Source: Longimicrobiales bacterium
Lineage (GTDB): Bacteria; Gemmatimonadota; Gemmatimonadetes; Longimicrobiales; Gaopeijiaceae
Direction of reading: 5' to 3'
Assembly (NCBI GenBank): GCA_029245345.1
Contig: JAQWPM010000007.1
Location: 1 to 64,000, forward strand
DNA: 64,000 bases
In this document: positions 1 to 9,074 of the stretch, in pieces
How positions within the stretch are numbered: the first letter of the stretch is position 1
How the letters are laid out: each line of letters opens with the position of its first letter
The notes under the pieces: generated by a model
Told to the model about the DNA's origin: nothing
The model's database searches: none
What the model saw: the letters and a program-made list of their open reading frames with translations, nothing else
Program-made: the position numbers and the translations under genes

Positions 1-114
1 CCGCCCCAAGGAGACTTCCTCCTCGACCAGACCCCGGCCTTCGATCCTACCCAGGCCGAGTCGATCCCAAACTTTATGTTCGACCCGTCGTTGCCCGCCG
101 ACTTCGACGACTGA
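1..114 (+). CDS. C-terminal end of an unknown protein (partial)
   Basis: Frame 1 is open from the first base to a TGA at 112-114, giving 37 residues ending in an acidic, Phe-rich tail (SLPADFDD). The composition looks coding and the frame ends before a non-coding stretch, so this is probably the 3' end of a plus-strand gene that begins outside the window. Nothing in 37 residues identifies a family, and a chance open frame is possible. Confidence 0.4.
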   Translation, partial: PPQGDFLLDQTPAFDPTQAESIPNFMFDPSLPADFDD

Positions 115-750
115 GCCGCCCGCCTCCAGTCTGTCCGAACACCCTCGGCCACCCGGCCGCTCGCTTCCGCCCATATCGACATCCCCTCGTCCCCCACCCA
201 CATCTCAGCACAGGCCGCGACTCCAGCCGCCTCTGCTTTCAGGCCAACCCCGCAGCCCCATGCTCCTCGTCCCATGCCTCGCGCTGTCCCCGCTCGCTGA
301 ACACCTCATTTGGGGCGTTGAATTTCCTATCCGTTGTATCTGTCCTCGATCCGGGATCTCTAGGCGACATAGTCAGGTTCTCCGCGCACTTCTCCGTTGA
401 TGCATGGGTCGGGGAAGGGGTTGATAGGCAGCGAGATGCAGCTGGGGAGTACTTCCCGGCTCTTTTCCTAGCTGATGGTGACATCGCTGCTGTTCTTCCG
501 ATCCAGGGCTCAGAACGAGGCGACGGAATGAGTTGGATCCGTATTCGTCCATGACCTATCGCACTTTTTCCGGAGAGTGCGATACCAATAAAGTGTCCCG
601 GATGCCCTTGTTAGTGCGTCCCTAAAAGTGGACATGACGCTTGCTGCCGAGTAGCCTAAATGATTATCATATACAACATAACTCTTTGGCACGGAACATG
701 AATCATATAACTGTGTTCCAAGGCATTACTCTTTAGGTCAAAGGACAGAG
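115..750. other. long intergenic stretch without a convincing gene
   Basis: About 640 bases with no open frame that looks like a protein. The short frames at 318-554 (plus) and 510-692 (minus) lack a ribosome binding site and resemble no family I know. The base composition drifts from GC-rich near 115 to clearly AT-richer after about 590, just ahead of the lipoprotein gene. The only structured element I see is the inverted repeat at 557-584. Confidence 0.5.
557..584. repeat. perfect 9-bp inverted repeat with 10-nt loop
   Basis: TATCGCACT at 557-565 is the exact complement of AGTGCGATA at 576-584, with a T-rich loop between them. It could be a transcript-end hairpin or a protein-binding site. 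There is no T-run after either arm, so a simple intrinsic terminator is not supported. Confidence 0.4.
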
Positions 751-1113
751 ATGAAACCGTTAGTCGCATTGATGACCATCAGTCTTGCTGGGTGCGTTTC
801 AGTTAACAGTTCGGTACTCATGGATCGGTCGGCTTATCCTGTGCCGATGAGTTCCGTTGAGGTTCTGATTGAGTCGGATACCGTGTCTGAGGATTGCCAG
901 CGGGTGGCGATGCTCCATGCTGAGGGTCCGGAAATCTGGACGAGTGAAGTAGACATGTGGGATAGTTTGCGCGAAGAGACGGGCGAGCTCGGAGGCAATA
1001 CGGTGCAAGTTTTGTTCATGGGAGGCCCGGACTGGTCTGAGCGGTTACTAACTGAGAACCCAGATCGTGATGCTACCGCGATCGCGCTATGGTGTCCTAG
1101 CAGTAACGGTTGA
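751..1113 (+). CDS. small lipoprotein of unknown function
   Basis: A 120-residue protein with a short hydrophobic signal and a lipobox (SLAGC, Cys about residue 15), so it is expected to be lipid-anchored. The mature part contains a segment around VEVLIESD, a Cys in SEDCQRVA and ETGELGGNTVQ. This layout resembles small envelope lipoproteins in which a Cys in the middle could pair with one near the end (LWCPSS). The ATG follows AAAGGACAGAG, a reasonable ribosome binding site. The gene is AT-richer than most of the window and starts a small patch of short genes. I do not recognise a specific family. Confidence 0.7.
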   Translation: MKPLVALMTISLAGCVSVNSSVLMDRSAYPVPMSSVEVLIESDTVSEDCQRVAMLHAEGPEIWTSEVDMWDSLREETGELGGNTVQVLFMGGPDWSERLLTENPDRDATAIALWCPSSNG

Positions 1114-1130
1114 CCTAGCTGCCGTTGACT

Positions 1131-1367
1131 ATGCGCAGGACCTTTTCGTCAGTGCTGGCTTTGTTTCTGAGTTCGACTGGGTGCGGAGAAGATCTGTTGC
1201 CTATCCGTCGACCTACAAAACTACCTGAAGTTTTCCAAGACCTTTTTCATCCGAGCACTTATATTCAGCCTAACACGCTCATAGCGTATAGCTATACGTC
1301 AACACAGTACGTACCTTTGTCTGAAAATCGCATGAAACATAGTTGTAGACTCAGGAGTTTTATGTGA
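1131..1367 (+). CDS. possible short lipoprotein, doubtful
   Basis: Starts 18 bases after the preceding lipoprotein gene. The first 20 residues look like a lipoprotein signal (hydrophobic LALFL followed by SSTGCG), but the rest (about 58 residues) has no recognisable fold and ends in a basic stretch just before the next gene. No clear ribosome binding site is present. It may be a truncated or decaying lipoprotein gene, or a chance frame. An upstream TTG at 1125 is an alternative start. Confidence 0.25.
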   Translation: MRRTFSSVLALFLSSTGCGEDLLPIRRPTKLPEVFQDLFHPSTYIQPNTLIAYSYTSTQYVPLSENRMKHSCRLRSFM

Positions 1368-1392
1368 AAACCCCTGAAAAAGGAGAGTAGTG

Positions 1393-1761
1393 ATGGATGC
1401 TGCTGCACAGATTCGAGCCCTAATTGCCCCATGGGTGGGCGCTTGTCTAGCCCGCGACTGGGACGCTCTTTTCGACATCTGCACCGAAGACGTATTTTTT
1501 GATCCGCCAGGAGCTCCAAGAGTCAGTGGTCCCGATCTGAGAACTTTTCTGGATGGCTTTCCAGTCATGAGTGAGTTCAATTTCGATTTTGATAACATCC
1601 AAATAGATGGAAACATTGCCATCGGACACGGAAACGGAGCCATGACTGTAGACATGGACGGAGAAGATACAGCAATCTCATTTAAATTTGCTGACCATTT
1701 CCGCCGAGGCGAGGACGGCACATGGCGTTATTCCAGCGTAATTTGGAACGATAACGAATAA
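1393..1761 (+). CDS. SnoaL-like / NTF2-fold protein
   Basis: A 122-residue protein with the SnoaL-like (DUF4440/NTF2 superfamily) pattern: an N-terminal helix (LIAPWVGACLARDW), a 'time of insult' segment (DICTEDVFFDPPG), then beta strands ending in FADHFRRGEDGTWRYSSVIW. These cone-shaped folds serve as small enzymes or binding proteins and sequence alone does not give the substrate. There is no signal peptide, so it is cytoplasmic. A good ribosome binding site (AAGGAGAG, 1380-1386) sits 6 nt before the ATG at 1393; the overlapping GTG at 1390 is less well spaced. It is AT-richer than the rest of the window. Confidence 0.75.
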   Translation: MDAAAQIRALIAPWVGACLARDWDALFDICTEDVFFDPPGAPRVSGPDLRTFLDGFPVMSEFNFDFDNIQIDGNIAIGHGNGAMTVDMDGEDTAISFKFADHFRRGEDGTWRYSSVIWNDNE

Positions 1762-1893
1762 CAAGAAAACGCGACTGGTTCGTCTTACGTTGTTCTAACT
1801 GATTTGCACCCACTGTAATGCGGAGAGTTACCTCATTTTCAGTAGGTGGAATCTCCTACGGGTCCATCCCGACGGGCGTCGTGAAAGGGAGAT

Positions 1894-2550
1894 CTACGTC
1901 TGGCCGAGGCCATACCCCACAACGAGGCGCGTCAGGCCGGCGACAGTGCGCACCCGCAGCTTCGCCATAACACGCTCTCGGTGGGTTTCCACCGTGCGCG
2001 GACTGATCCCGAGCTCTTTGCCGATCTCACGGTTGGTATTCCCATCCGCGATCCGGACCAGAACCTCAACTTCTCTGCCCGTCAGGCTCCCGATGCGAGT
2101 CCGTTTCTGCTCGCGCTCGAGTTCCTCGCGAAGCCCCACACTGAGCTGGTAGGTGACACGCTCGGCAAAGAACTCCTTGCCACTCCCTACGGCCTGAATC
2201 GCGTCGCGGAGTTCAGAAGGTGCCACGTCCTTGAGCACATACCCGTCTGCCCCGGCGCGCACCGCCTGCAGCACGTATTCGGGGTCGTCGTGCATAGAGA
2301 GAATGAGGATGCCCAGGTCGCTGCCAGAGTCGCGCAATTCCTTCGCAACTTCGAGCCCAGTCTTCGCGGGCATGGTCACGTCGAGGACGGCCACGTCCGG
2401 CTTAAACTTCGCGATCAATCGCAGAGCCTCTGCTCCATCACCGGCCTCGGCCACGACTTCGAGCCCAGGGACCTCCTCGAGGACGATTCGGATTCCCTGA
2501 CGCACCACTGTGTGGTCGTCCGCAATAACAACTCTCAATCCTTCACTCAC
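1894..2550 (-). CDS. NarL/FixJ-family response regulator
   Basis: 218 residues. The receiver domain (about 1-120) has the acidic pair DD at 11-12, the phospho-acceptor Asp57 (AVLDVTMP), Ser85 (ILSMHDD) and Lys107 (YVLKD). A LuxR-type HTH follows at about 154-215 (LTGREVEVLVRIADG, then GISPRTVETHRERV). It would bind DNA when phosphorylated by its partner kinase. Its start overlaps the stop of the upstream histidine kinase gene by 4 nt (ATGA), so the two are translationally coupled. The target genes cannot be read from the sequence. Confidence 0.93.
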   Translation of the reverse strand: MSEGLRVVIADDHTVVRQGIRIVLEEVPGLEVVAEAGDGAEALRLIAKFKPDVAVLDVTMPAKTGLEVAKELRDSGSDLGILILSMHDDPEYVLQAVRAGADGYVLKDVAPSELRDAIQAVGSGKEFFAERVTYQLSVGLREELEREQKRTRIGSLTGREVEVLVRIADGNTNREIGKELGISPRTVETHRERVMAKLRVRTVAGLTRLVVGYGLGQT

Positions 2551-4319
2551 GGCTCATCCTCAGTTTGAACTTTCGGGACGCCGACTCGAAGTACGACACC
2601 TCCATCCTCATGGTTGCCGACTTGGAAGTCACCCCGCACTCCGACGGTCCGTTCCCTCAAGCCAGCCAGTCCGCCCCGACTGCTTAGCTTCCCGAGCGCG
2701 TCCTCCGGGATTCCCGTTCCGTTGTCGTGAACAGACAGACGAACCTGCTCGTCCTCGACGACAAGTGAAACCTCGACGCGTGAACACTGAGCGTGGCGCA
2801 CGGCGTTCGAAAGCGCTTCCTGGAGGGCACGGTAGAGAACCAACTCGGCATCCGGATGCAACGCAGGGACCGTCGCGGGTGCTGAAACGTCCACAACAAA
2901 CGCATCGTCGCTCTGGAAGTCCCTCACCAGGGCACAAAGGGACGGGATCAGTCCCAAGTCGTCCAGGGCTATGGGACGGAGGTTTCGCGTCACGCTTCGG
3001 ATACTCTTGATCCCTTCGGCGGCCAACTTCTTCGCCCGGTCGAGTCCCTGCGCCATACTCGTGTCCGCTCGCTCCTCGAGGAGCCCTAGTTGGAGATTCA
3101 GAGCGGCAAGGACCTGAGCGGTCTCATCGTGCAACTCGCGCCACAGCCGGTTCCGCTCCTCTTCGTGCTGATGGATCATACGTGCCTGCAATCGCTCTAG
3201 CTCTTCGGTACGAGACTCCAAGCTCCGGTGGAGATCTTCATTCTCGAGCGCCGCTCCCACCTGCTGTCCAAACGCCAAGAGAAAGCGGTTGTCAAGCACC
3301 GTGAACGGATCACGAGCCTGACCTACGACTACGAGCGCCCCGACGACGTCATCGTCTCGGATGACGGGTAAGGCAGCCGTGTACGCATGACTCCACCCGA
3401 TCCGTCCGCTTTCATCGGGCTTTCGCTCGAGCGCTGGGAGACCCGTTGACTGGACCCACTCGGAGCTCTCGAGCGCCGGACCAGGCGCTCCTTCGTACGG
3501 CCAGAGTGCCGCCACCCCAGCGCCATGCACGAACGCTCCCCCGGAGGGAGTCGCGAGGTACAGAGCCGAGCCATGTACGCCCCTTAAGGAAAGCGCCCGC
3601 CTGAGCATGGCTTCGGCCATCGGTTCGTCGTCCACACCCCGCCCTTGGAGTTCTCCGGACAAGGACGTCAGGGTACGTAACCCCTGGTCCAGGTCTTCAA
3701 GGACCAAGAAGAGAATTCCCAACCCCATTCCCATCTCGAAGAAGATGTCGAGGTAGTACCCCCACGGATTCCACGCGCCCTGGGCACGTAGGAACGGGTA
3801 GTCCAGATGGTGGATGGCCCACAACACGAGTACCGCTACGAGAAAGCGCGCCGCCGGAGAACCGACGAGCCGGTCGTAGCGTAAAAACGCCCACGCCGTC
3901 CAGCCGGTGGTCAGGCTGAGAAACACCACCATTGGCCCGGCGGCCCAGAAGAACGACTCCAGCATGTAGATGGCCACATACGACCACACCAGCGGAACTG
4001 CCACCGCCAGCCAATACCAAGTCCGCCAAGCCGTCCGCTGCGAAAAAACGAGCGCGGCCCAGAGGAGCGCGATCGCCGTCCACCCTGTGACGACTTGATG
4101 CCAGAAGAGCCACCACGACACACCGGTCTGGACCAACATGACGATCGACCCGATGCGTGTGGCGTACAGAAGCCAAGCTGCCGCCCACAACGCGAAATAG
4201 GGCTTCCTATACTGCGCATGCAAAATCGCGCACAGAAGTGCCAGGCCGAGCGTCACGAACAACTGTAAGAATGCCGCTGGCAGTTCGGCCCGGGCGGCCT
4301 CGGAAATCATCAGATCCAT
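2547..4319 (-). CDS. membrane sensor histidine kinase (HisKA_3 type) with GAF-like domain
   Basis: 590 residues. The first 210 are strongly hydrophobic with about seven membrane segments. A GAF-like sensing domain follows (about 220-360), then a coiled coil and the HisKA_3 dimerisation helix with the phospho-acceptor His397 in RELHDETAQV. The HATPase region has the N-box (QEALSNAVRHA), G1 (VHDNGTGIP) and a G2-like GGLAGLRER. This is the NarX/DesK-type architecture that pairs with NarL-type regulators, and the regulator gene follows at once. It is transcribed divergently from the transketolase-family gene, about 100 bp away. The stimulus is unknown; a membrane-associated or small-molecule signal is plausible. 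Confidence 0.93.
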   Translation of the reverse strand: MDLMISEAARAELPAAFLQLFVTLGLALLCAILHAQYRKPYFALWAAAWLLYATRIGSIVMLVQTGVSWWLFWHQVVTGWTAIALLWAALVFSQRTAWRTWYWLAVAVPLVWSYVAIYMLESFFWAAGPMVVFLSLTTGWTAWAFLRYDRLVGSPAARFLVAVLVLWAIHHLDYPFLRAQGAWNPWGYYLDIFFEMGMGLGILFLVLEDLDQGLRTLTSLSGELQGRGVDDEPMAEAMLRRALSLRGVHGSALYLATPSGGAFVHGAGVAALWPYEGAPGPALESSEWVQSTGLPALERKPDESGRIGWSHAYTAALPVIRDDDVVGALVVVGQARDPFTVLDNRFLLAFGQQVGAALENEDLHRSLESRTEELERLQARMIHQHEEERNRLWRELHDETAQVLAALNLQLGLLEERADTSMAQGLDRAKKLAAEGIKSIRSVTRNLRPIALDDLGLIPSLCALVRDFQSDDAFVVDVSAPATVPALHPDAELVLYRALQEALSNAVRHAQCSRVEVSLVVEDEQVRLSVHDNGTGIPEDALGKLSSRGGLAGLRERTVGVRGDFQVGNHEDGGVVLRVGVPKVQTEDEP

Positions 4320-4420
4320 GGCGACAATATAGCCCCTGGGAAGCCGCGACGTCCCGTGTATCTTTCTATGAACAGGTACTGAATAAAGGGCACCACACCC
4401 ATGATAGTTGCCGCAGAATC

Positions 4421-6748
4421 ATGAGCCGAGCCTTCGGACCCCGCAGGGCTGATTGGGTGGAAGTCGATTCCACGGACGATGGCATCGCATCGAGCGAATC
4501 CCTCGCGATCATGACTCGCTTCGACATGATCTATCGATCGATCGTGGCGACGCAGTTCAATTTCCATCAGTCCGGCCACCCCGGTGGCTCCGTCTCGGTG
4601 GGGCACGTCCTCACGGCTCTGTTGTTCGGTACCATGGACTACGACGTGGGGGATCCAAACCGACACGACGCGGACATAATCTCCTTTGCGGCGGGGCACA
4701 AAGCGACGGGCCTGTACGGCATGTGGGCACTTCGCGACGAAGTGGCGCGCCTGGGCAACCGTGACCTCCTCCCCACCGAAGACCATCTGCGCTTGCGGCT
4801 CGAAGACCTCCTCGGCTTCCGCAAAAACCCCACGCATGGGGCACCGTTGTTTGAGCAATTCAACGCGAAGGCGCTCGACGGACACCCGACACCCATGACC
4901 CCCTTCGTGCGGCTGGCCACGGGTCCGTCAGGCGTAGGCATGGGCAGTTCGATCGGGCTCGCCTTTGGCGCAGCTGACTACTACGGCGACAAGGCCCCGT
5001 ACGTCCATATGATCGAAGGCGAAGGCGGACTCACACCGGGCCGAGTCTACGAGGTCGTCGCGTCCGCCGGTGCCTCGGGATTGTCCAACGCGATCTGCCA
5101 CTTGGATTGGAACCAAGCCTCCATCGATTCAGACCAAGTGACACGGGAGGATGACGCGCCGGGCGAATACGTGCAGTGGGATCCCATGGAGTTCTTCTAC
5201 CTGCATGACTGGAACGTCGTGCACGTGAAGGATGGCTTCGACATGGGTCAGGTGATGACCGGCCAGAAGCGAGCGCTCGAATTCGATAACGGCCAACCAA
5301 CCGCCGTAGTGTACCGGACGGAGAAGGGATGGCAGTACGGCATCACCGGAAAGAAGTCGCACGGTGGTGGACACAAAATGGGGAGCGACGCCTGGCGAGA
5401 GACCATGACGCCTCTGTTCGGCGACGAAGCAGCGGACCTAGCCACACCCGACGATCCGTCCAGCCTGGAAGAAGTCGAAGCATGTTATTGGGACACGTTG
5501 ACCCGCATCCGAGGCAAGCTCGAAGAGGACACCACTCTCTGTGGTGAGATGTCAGATCGCCTGACGACTTCCCGGGAACGGCTGAACGCCTTCGGCCGTG
5601 GTCCTCGCCCCGGTGCTCCCACGCTCGACGGCATCCTGCATGTGGCCACGCCGCATGAGACGCCGCCCGAACTCCAGTTGGAGATCGGCTCGAAGAAGCC
5701 GCTCCGGACGCAACTCGGTGCGGTCTTCGGCTACCTGAACAACGCATCTGGCGGAGGCGTGCTCCTCGGCGCAGCGGACCTCTTGGACTCCACGGCGGTC
5801 TCGGGCGGCGCCAAGGGCTTCCCTGAGGGCTTCTGGCATTACCAGAACAATCTCGGCGCACGTTCGCTGAGCGTGGGTGGCATCTGCGAAGACGGTCTCG
5901 CATGTATCCTGTCGGGCATCTCCGGTTTCGGTCGCCACGTTGGAATCGGCGCGTCCTACGGGGCGTTCATTTCGCCGCTCGGCCACATCCCGGCGCGTGT
6001 ACACGCGATCAGCCAACAGATGCGGCAGGAGATCGACCCAGGGCCCTACCGGCCCTTCATTCTCCAGTGTGGCCATGCGGGTATGAAGACGGGCGAAGAC
6101 GGGCCGACGCACGCGGATCCCCAGGCCTATCAGCTGCACGCCGAGAACTACCCGCCGGGCACCGCCATTACGCTCACGCCATGGGAACCTCAGGAGATAT
6201 GGCCGTTGGTGGCGGCCGCATTCAGAGCCGCCCCGGCGGTGATCATCCCGTTTGTGACTCGACCGGGAGAGCCAGTGCTCGACCGGGAAGGACTTGGACT
6301 CGCTCCGGCCTTGGAGGCGACGAAAGGCGTCTACAAGCTCCGCGAGGCACGCGGTGAAGCTGACGTAACGGTGGTTCTCCAAGGATCAGGGGTCGCCATC
6401 GCATTCGTTCAGAGCGCCCTCCCTCAGCTCCTCGAAGACGGGATCGACGTCGAGGCTGTATACGTCTCGAGTCCCGAGTTGTTCGATCGACTCGATGACA
6501 CGGAGAAGGCTGACATCTACGGGGAGGGATTAGCGCAACGGGCCATGGGCATCACCGGCTTCACACTCCCTACCATGTACCGATGGGTCGCTTCTGGACT
6601 CGGACGGGCCCACACCCAACACCCGTTCATTCACGGACACTTCCTGGGATCTGGAACCGGCGATGTCGTAATCCACGAGGCCGGACTGGATGGGCCGGGA
6701 CAATACGCGGCAATCAAGGCGTACATCGGAGCCCGAGCCGGGGCGTGA
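4421..6748 (+). CDS. transketolase-family thiamine-diphosphate enzyme
   Basis: About 775 residues from the ATG at 4421. The N-terminal thiamine-diphosphate half begins with the hallmark SGHPGGSVSVGH, followed by ISFAAGHKATGLYGMWA. A pyrimidine-binding half and a C-terminal domain (GSGVAIAFVQ...) follow. It is longer than typical transketolase (about 660) and shorter than AceE (about 890), so it may be a 2-oxoacid dehydrogenase E1-like or ketose-transfer enzyme. The usual GDG...NN cofactor motif appears as GEGG (about 5028) and, about 27 residues later, DWNQ. The frame stays open upstream to about 4157, but that part overlaps the divergent kinase gene and reads as non-protein sequence. I am sure of the superfamily, not the substrate. 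Confidence 0.85.
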   Translation: MSRAFGPRRADWVEVDSTDDGIASSESLAIMTRFDMIYRSIVATQFNFHQSGHPGGSVSVGHVLTALLFGTMDYDVGDPNRHDADIISFAAGHKATGLYGMWALRDEVARLGNRDLLPTEDHLRLRLEDLLGFRKNPTHGAPLFEQFNAKALDGHPTPMTPFVRLATGPSGVGMGSSIGLAFGAADYYGDKAPYVHMIEGEGGLTPGRVYEVVASAGASGLSNAICHLDWNQASIDSDQVTREDDAPGEYVQWDPMEFFYLHDWNVVHVKDGFDMGQVMTGQKRALEFDNGQPTAVVYRTEKGWQYGITGKKSHGGGHKMGSDAWRETMTPLFGDEAADLATPDDPSSLEEVEACYWDTLTRIRGKLEEDTTLCGEMSDRLTTSRERLNAFGRGPRPGAPTLDGILHVATPHETPPELQLEIGSKKPLRTQLGAVFGYLNNASGGGVLLGAADLLDSTAVSGGAKGFPEGFWHYQNNLGARSLSVGGICEDGLACILSGISGFGRHVGIGASYGAFISPLGHIPARVHAISQQMRQEIDPGPYRPFILQCGHAGMKTGEDGPTHADPQAYQLHAENYPPGTAITLTPWEPQEIWPLVAAAFRAAPAVIIPFVTRPGEPVLDREGLGLAPALEATKGVYKLREARGEADVTVVLQGSGVAIAFVQSALPQLLEDGIDVEAVYVSSPELFDRLDDTEKADIYGEGLAQRAMGITGFTLPTMYRWVASGLGRAHTQHPFIHGHFLGSGTGDVVIHEAGLDGPGQYAAIKAYIGARAGA

Positions 6749-6765
6749 GTCCCTTGCTTCCCCCA

Positions 6766-7407
6766 ATGTTTAGGCAGTTGGCCTTGGTGATGTTTGCCAT
6801 GGCCTCGGTGGCGGCATGCGCTCCGCGCAGTGACGACCTGTCGGACGACTCGGCCGTCGTGACGTCCTCCGAGTTGGTCGCCCTAAGTGACGGTGCGGTT
6901 CACGTCCTGCCTAAAGTGGAGGCAGGCGCTGTGGTCGCATATGCCTCCTGGGCAGAACATCGCATCTACATCGATCATGAATTCCGTGATCGAATACAGA
7001 ACATCCTGAACGCGCACATCTCGGTGAGTACAGGTCACTGGAGAATCCCTCTCCCCGGTGACTCACCCAAGGAGCCCCTCACACCAGGGGCACCCGAGAG
7101 AGAATTCGAGGAATTCTCTCTGGCGAACCTTGCACCACCCGACGAGCCGACACTTGGTGATTTCCGAATCGTCCGTGCAGGGTACGTCCGAGCGTACATC
7201 GAGATGCACTGTACCGGGACCGACGACAAATCACAGTTCTTTCGCGGCGGCCCGATCGACGTGCTGACGGGTAACGGACGACTGCCCGGCGTGATCCGTG
7301 AGGATTTTCGGCGGGTTGGATCCTTCGACGGATTCTCAGACGCCAACTGTGACGGTCCGGCTCGCTCTGTCGCTGCGTTAGTGTGGACGGCTCCGCGCGA
7401 CGGATAG
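6766..7407 (+). CDS. lipoprotein of unknown function
   Basis: 213 residues beginning MFRQLALVMF with a lipobox (SVAAC, Cys about residue 19), so lipid-anchored outside the cytoplasm. The mature part includes HVLPKVEAGAVVAY, a central Pro- and Glu-rich stretch (about 95-130), and a second half with two Cys residues (MHCTGT, DANCDGP) that could form a disulfide. I do not recognise a family. The frame is open upstream into the preceding gene, but the ATG at 6766 is the only start that gives a signal peptide. It begins 17 nt after the transketolase-family gene and may share its transcript. It ends 9 nt before the stop of the convergent M28 peptidase gene. Confidence 0.75.
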   Translation: MFRQLALVMFAMASVAACAPRSDDLSDDSAVVTSSELVALSDGAVHVLPKVEAGAVVAYASWAEHRIYIDHEFRDRIQNILNAHISVSTGHWRIPLPGDSPKEPLTPGAPEREFEEFSLANLAPPDEPTLGDFRIVRAGYVRAYIEMHCTGTDDKSQFFRGGPIDVLTGNGRLPGVIREDFRRVGSFDGFSDANCDGPARSVAALVWTAPRDG

Positions 7408-7416
7408 CTTACGGGG

Positions 7417-9057
7417 TCAGGACGGAGGGCTCGATCCCATTCCAGCCAAACCGGGCCGTCCGACGGCGTTCGCCAAGGACCAACTCGTCTCGTGAACGAG
7501 CTTCACGATCCGGGTCATCTTTTCGTACTCGATGCGGTCCGGAGTATCGTTCGGCGTGTGGTAGTCCGGGTGGAGTCCATTGTGGAACCAGACGGCGGGC
7601 ACCCCACTCTGTAGAAACGGCCAGTGGTCGGACCGCCGTAGCAGGTTCGACGCACTGTTGTCGTAACGAAGCCGAAGCGTCAGATCGAACCGGTTCGCAT
7701 CTTGAACGATCTGCACGAGCTCGGGCGTGTAGGAATAGCCAAGGATGTTCGTCGCATTCGAGTTGGACTCCGCACTCTGTACGTCGAGGCCACGGAAGCG
7801 ACCACCTCCGTCGGTGGGCACCTCTTCGTGCCGGCCGATCATGTCCATGTTGAGGTTCGCCACCGTGCTCTGAAGCGGAAATAGTGGCCGCTGCGTGTAG
7901 TACCAGGCCCCGAGCAGCCCCCTCTCTTCAGCATCCCAAATCGCGAAGATGACACTGCGCGCGGGCAAATCTCCGCTGGCCGCTGCCTGCGCATACGCCT
8001 CCGCAATCGCGAGTACGCCGACCGTCCCAGATCCGTCATCGTCTGCGCCGTTGTAGACGACTTCCCCATCCATGCCGTTGTGATCGTGATGGGCCCCGAT
8101 GATGACGACTTCGTCACGCAGGTCCGGGTCCGAGCCTTCGATCATGGCGAGCACATTGGTACCCGGCGACACATGGCGTTCGACCTCGGTGCGAAGGTCA
8201 GCACGGGCGCTTCCGAGGTCCACCACCCCGAGGCCCCCCTCGGCATTCTCGGCTTCAACCGCGAGTTCCTCGAGCGTGCGACCAGAGCCTTCTACGAGCG
8301 TCGCGGCAAGTTCTGCGGAAATCTGCGCGGCAGGGATCGTGATCTGTTCTGCCCACGCCTCAAGGGTGAACCGCTCGATGCGGCGAGGCTCATCCGGCCA
8401 CGCACCAGTATGGACAGCTGGCCAGTCGTTGATGTCCTCGCGGTTGTGTACGTCCCTGACGAACAGCACAGCCGTCGCGCCCCGCTCCTGTGCGGCTAGG
8501 ACCTTCCGCCATGTCCGCGACGCCTCCGCAGTTACGATTCCGTCGAAGGGACTGCTCGGGTCCGCCACGCCGGGCTCCCGTTCCAGCATGAGAACGATAC
8601 GGCCATTCACATCGGCCCCTTGGTAGTCGTCATGCTCCAAGCGCGGTTCGACGATCCCGAAGCCAGCGAAGACGACCGAACCGCTCGCAGAACCGCTCGC
8701 TCCCGCATTTGAGGGCGTCCAACCCTGCCCCGGGGTCCGGCCTGGACCGGCGCCCTCCACGGTCAGCCGATTCCCCACTCCCAGGCTGAACCAGGCCAAC
8801 CCGAAGCGCTGAAAATACCCGCCCCGGTCACCGGCCGGAGCGAGCCCAAGGGACTCGAAGCGATCAGCGATCCAGGCCGACGCTTGGTCGAGTCCCGACG
8901 ACGCCACGAGACGCCCACCCATCGAGTCATTGGCCAGAACATGGAGATCCGCGGACAGGGCCGACTCCGAAATGGCACTGTTTCCGGGCACGCCCGAATC
9001 GCACGCAATGAGACTGAGGGAAGTGATCGCGACGATGGAGGTAGCACGGAGGTTCAT
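7417..9057 (-). CDS. M28-family zinc aminopeptidase, lipoprotein
   Basis: 546 residues with a lipoprotein signal (SLIAC, Cys19). A PA-like inserted domain occupies about 95-260. The M28 catalytic domain follows with the dizinc ligands: His323 (GAHHDH), the bridging Asp in NGADDDGSG (about 339), Glu377/378 (WDAEERG), Asp405 (NMDMIGR) and a late His in SDHWPF. Such enzymes remove N-terminal residues from peptides outside the cytoplasm. It lies 17 nt downstream of the zinc alcohol dehydrogenase gene on the same strand, so the two are probably co-transcribed. All metal ligands are present, so it should be active. Confidence 0.92.
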   Translation of the reverse strand: MNLRATSIVAITSLSLIACDSGVPGNSAISESALSADLHVLANDSMGGRLVASSGLDQASAWIADRFESLGLAPAGDRGGYFQRFGLAWFSLGVGNRLTVEGAGPGRTPGQGWTPSNAGASGSASGSVVFAGFGIVEPRLEHDDYQGADVNGRIVLMLEREPGVADPSSPFDGIVTAEASRTWRKVLAAQERGATAVLFVRDVHNREDINDWPAVHTGAWPDEPRRIERFTLEAWAEQITIPAAQISAELAATLVEGSGRTLEELAVEAENAEGGLGVVDLGSARADLRTEVERHVSPGTNVLAMIEGSDPDLRDEVVIIGAHHDHNGMDGEVVYNGADDDGSGTVGVLAIAEAYAQAAASGDLPARSVIFAIWDAEERGLLGAWYYTQRPLFPLQSTVANLNMDMIGRHEEVPTDGGGRFRGLDVQSAESNSNATNILGYSYTPELVQIVQDANRFDLTLRLRYDNSASNLLRRSDHWPFLQSGVPAVWFHNGLHPDYHTPNDTPDRIEYEKMTRIVKLVHETSWSLANAVGRPGLAGMGSSPPS

Positions 9058-9074
9058 TGGGTCTCTTCTCTGTT

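Noticed and set aside
318-554. 78-codon frame in the first intergenic region
   Set aside because: No ribosome binding site and no family-like sequence.
4157-4420. Longer start for the transketolase-family gene
   Set aside because: The 88 extra codons are Arg/Ser/Pro-rich, overlap the divergent kinase gene and do not resemble the family.
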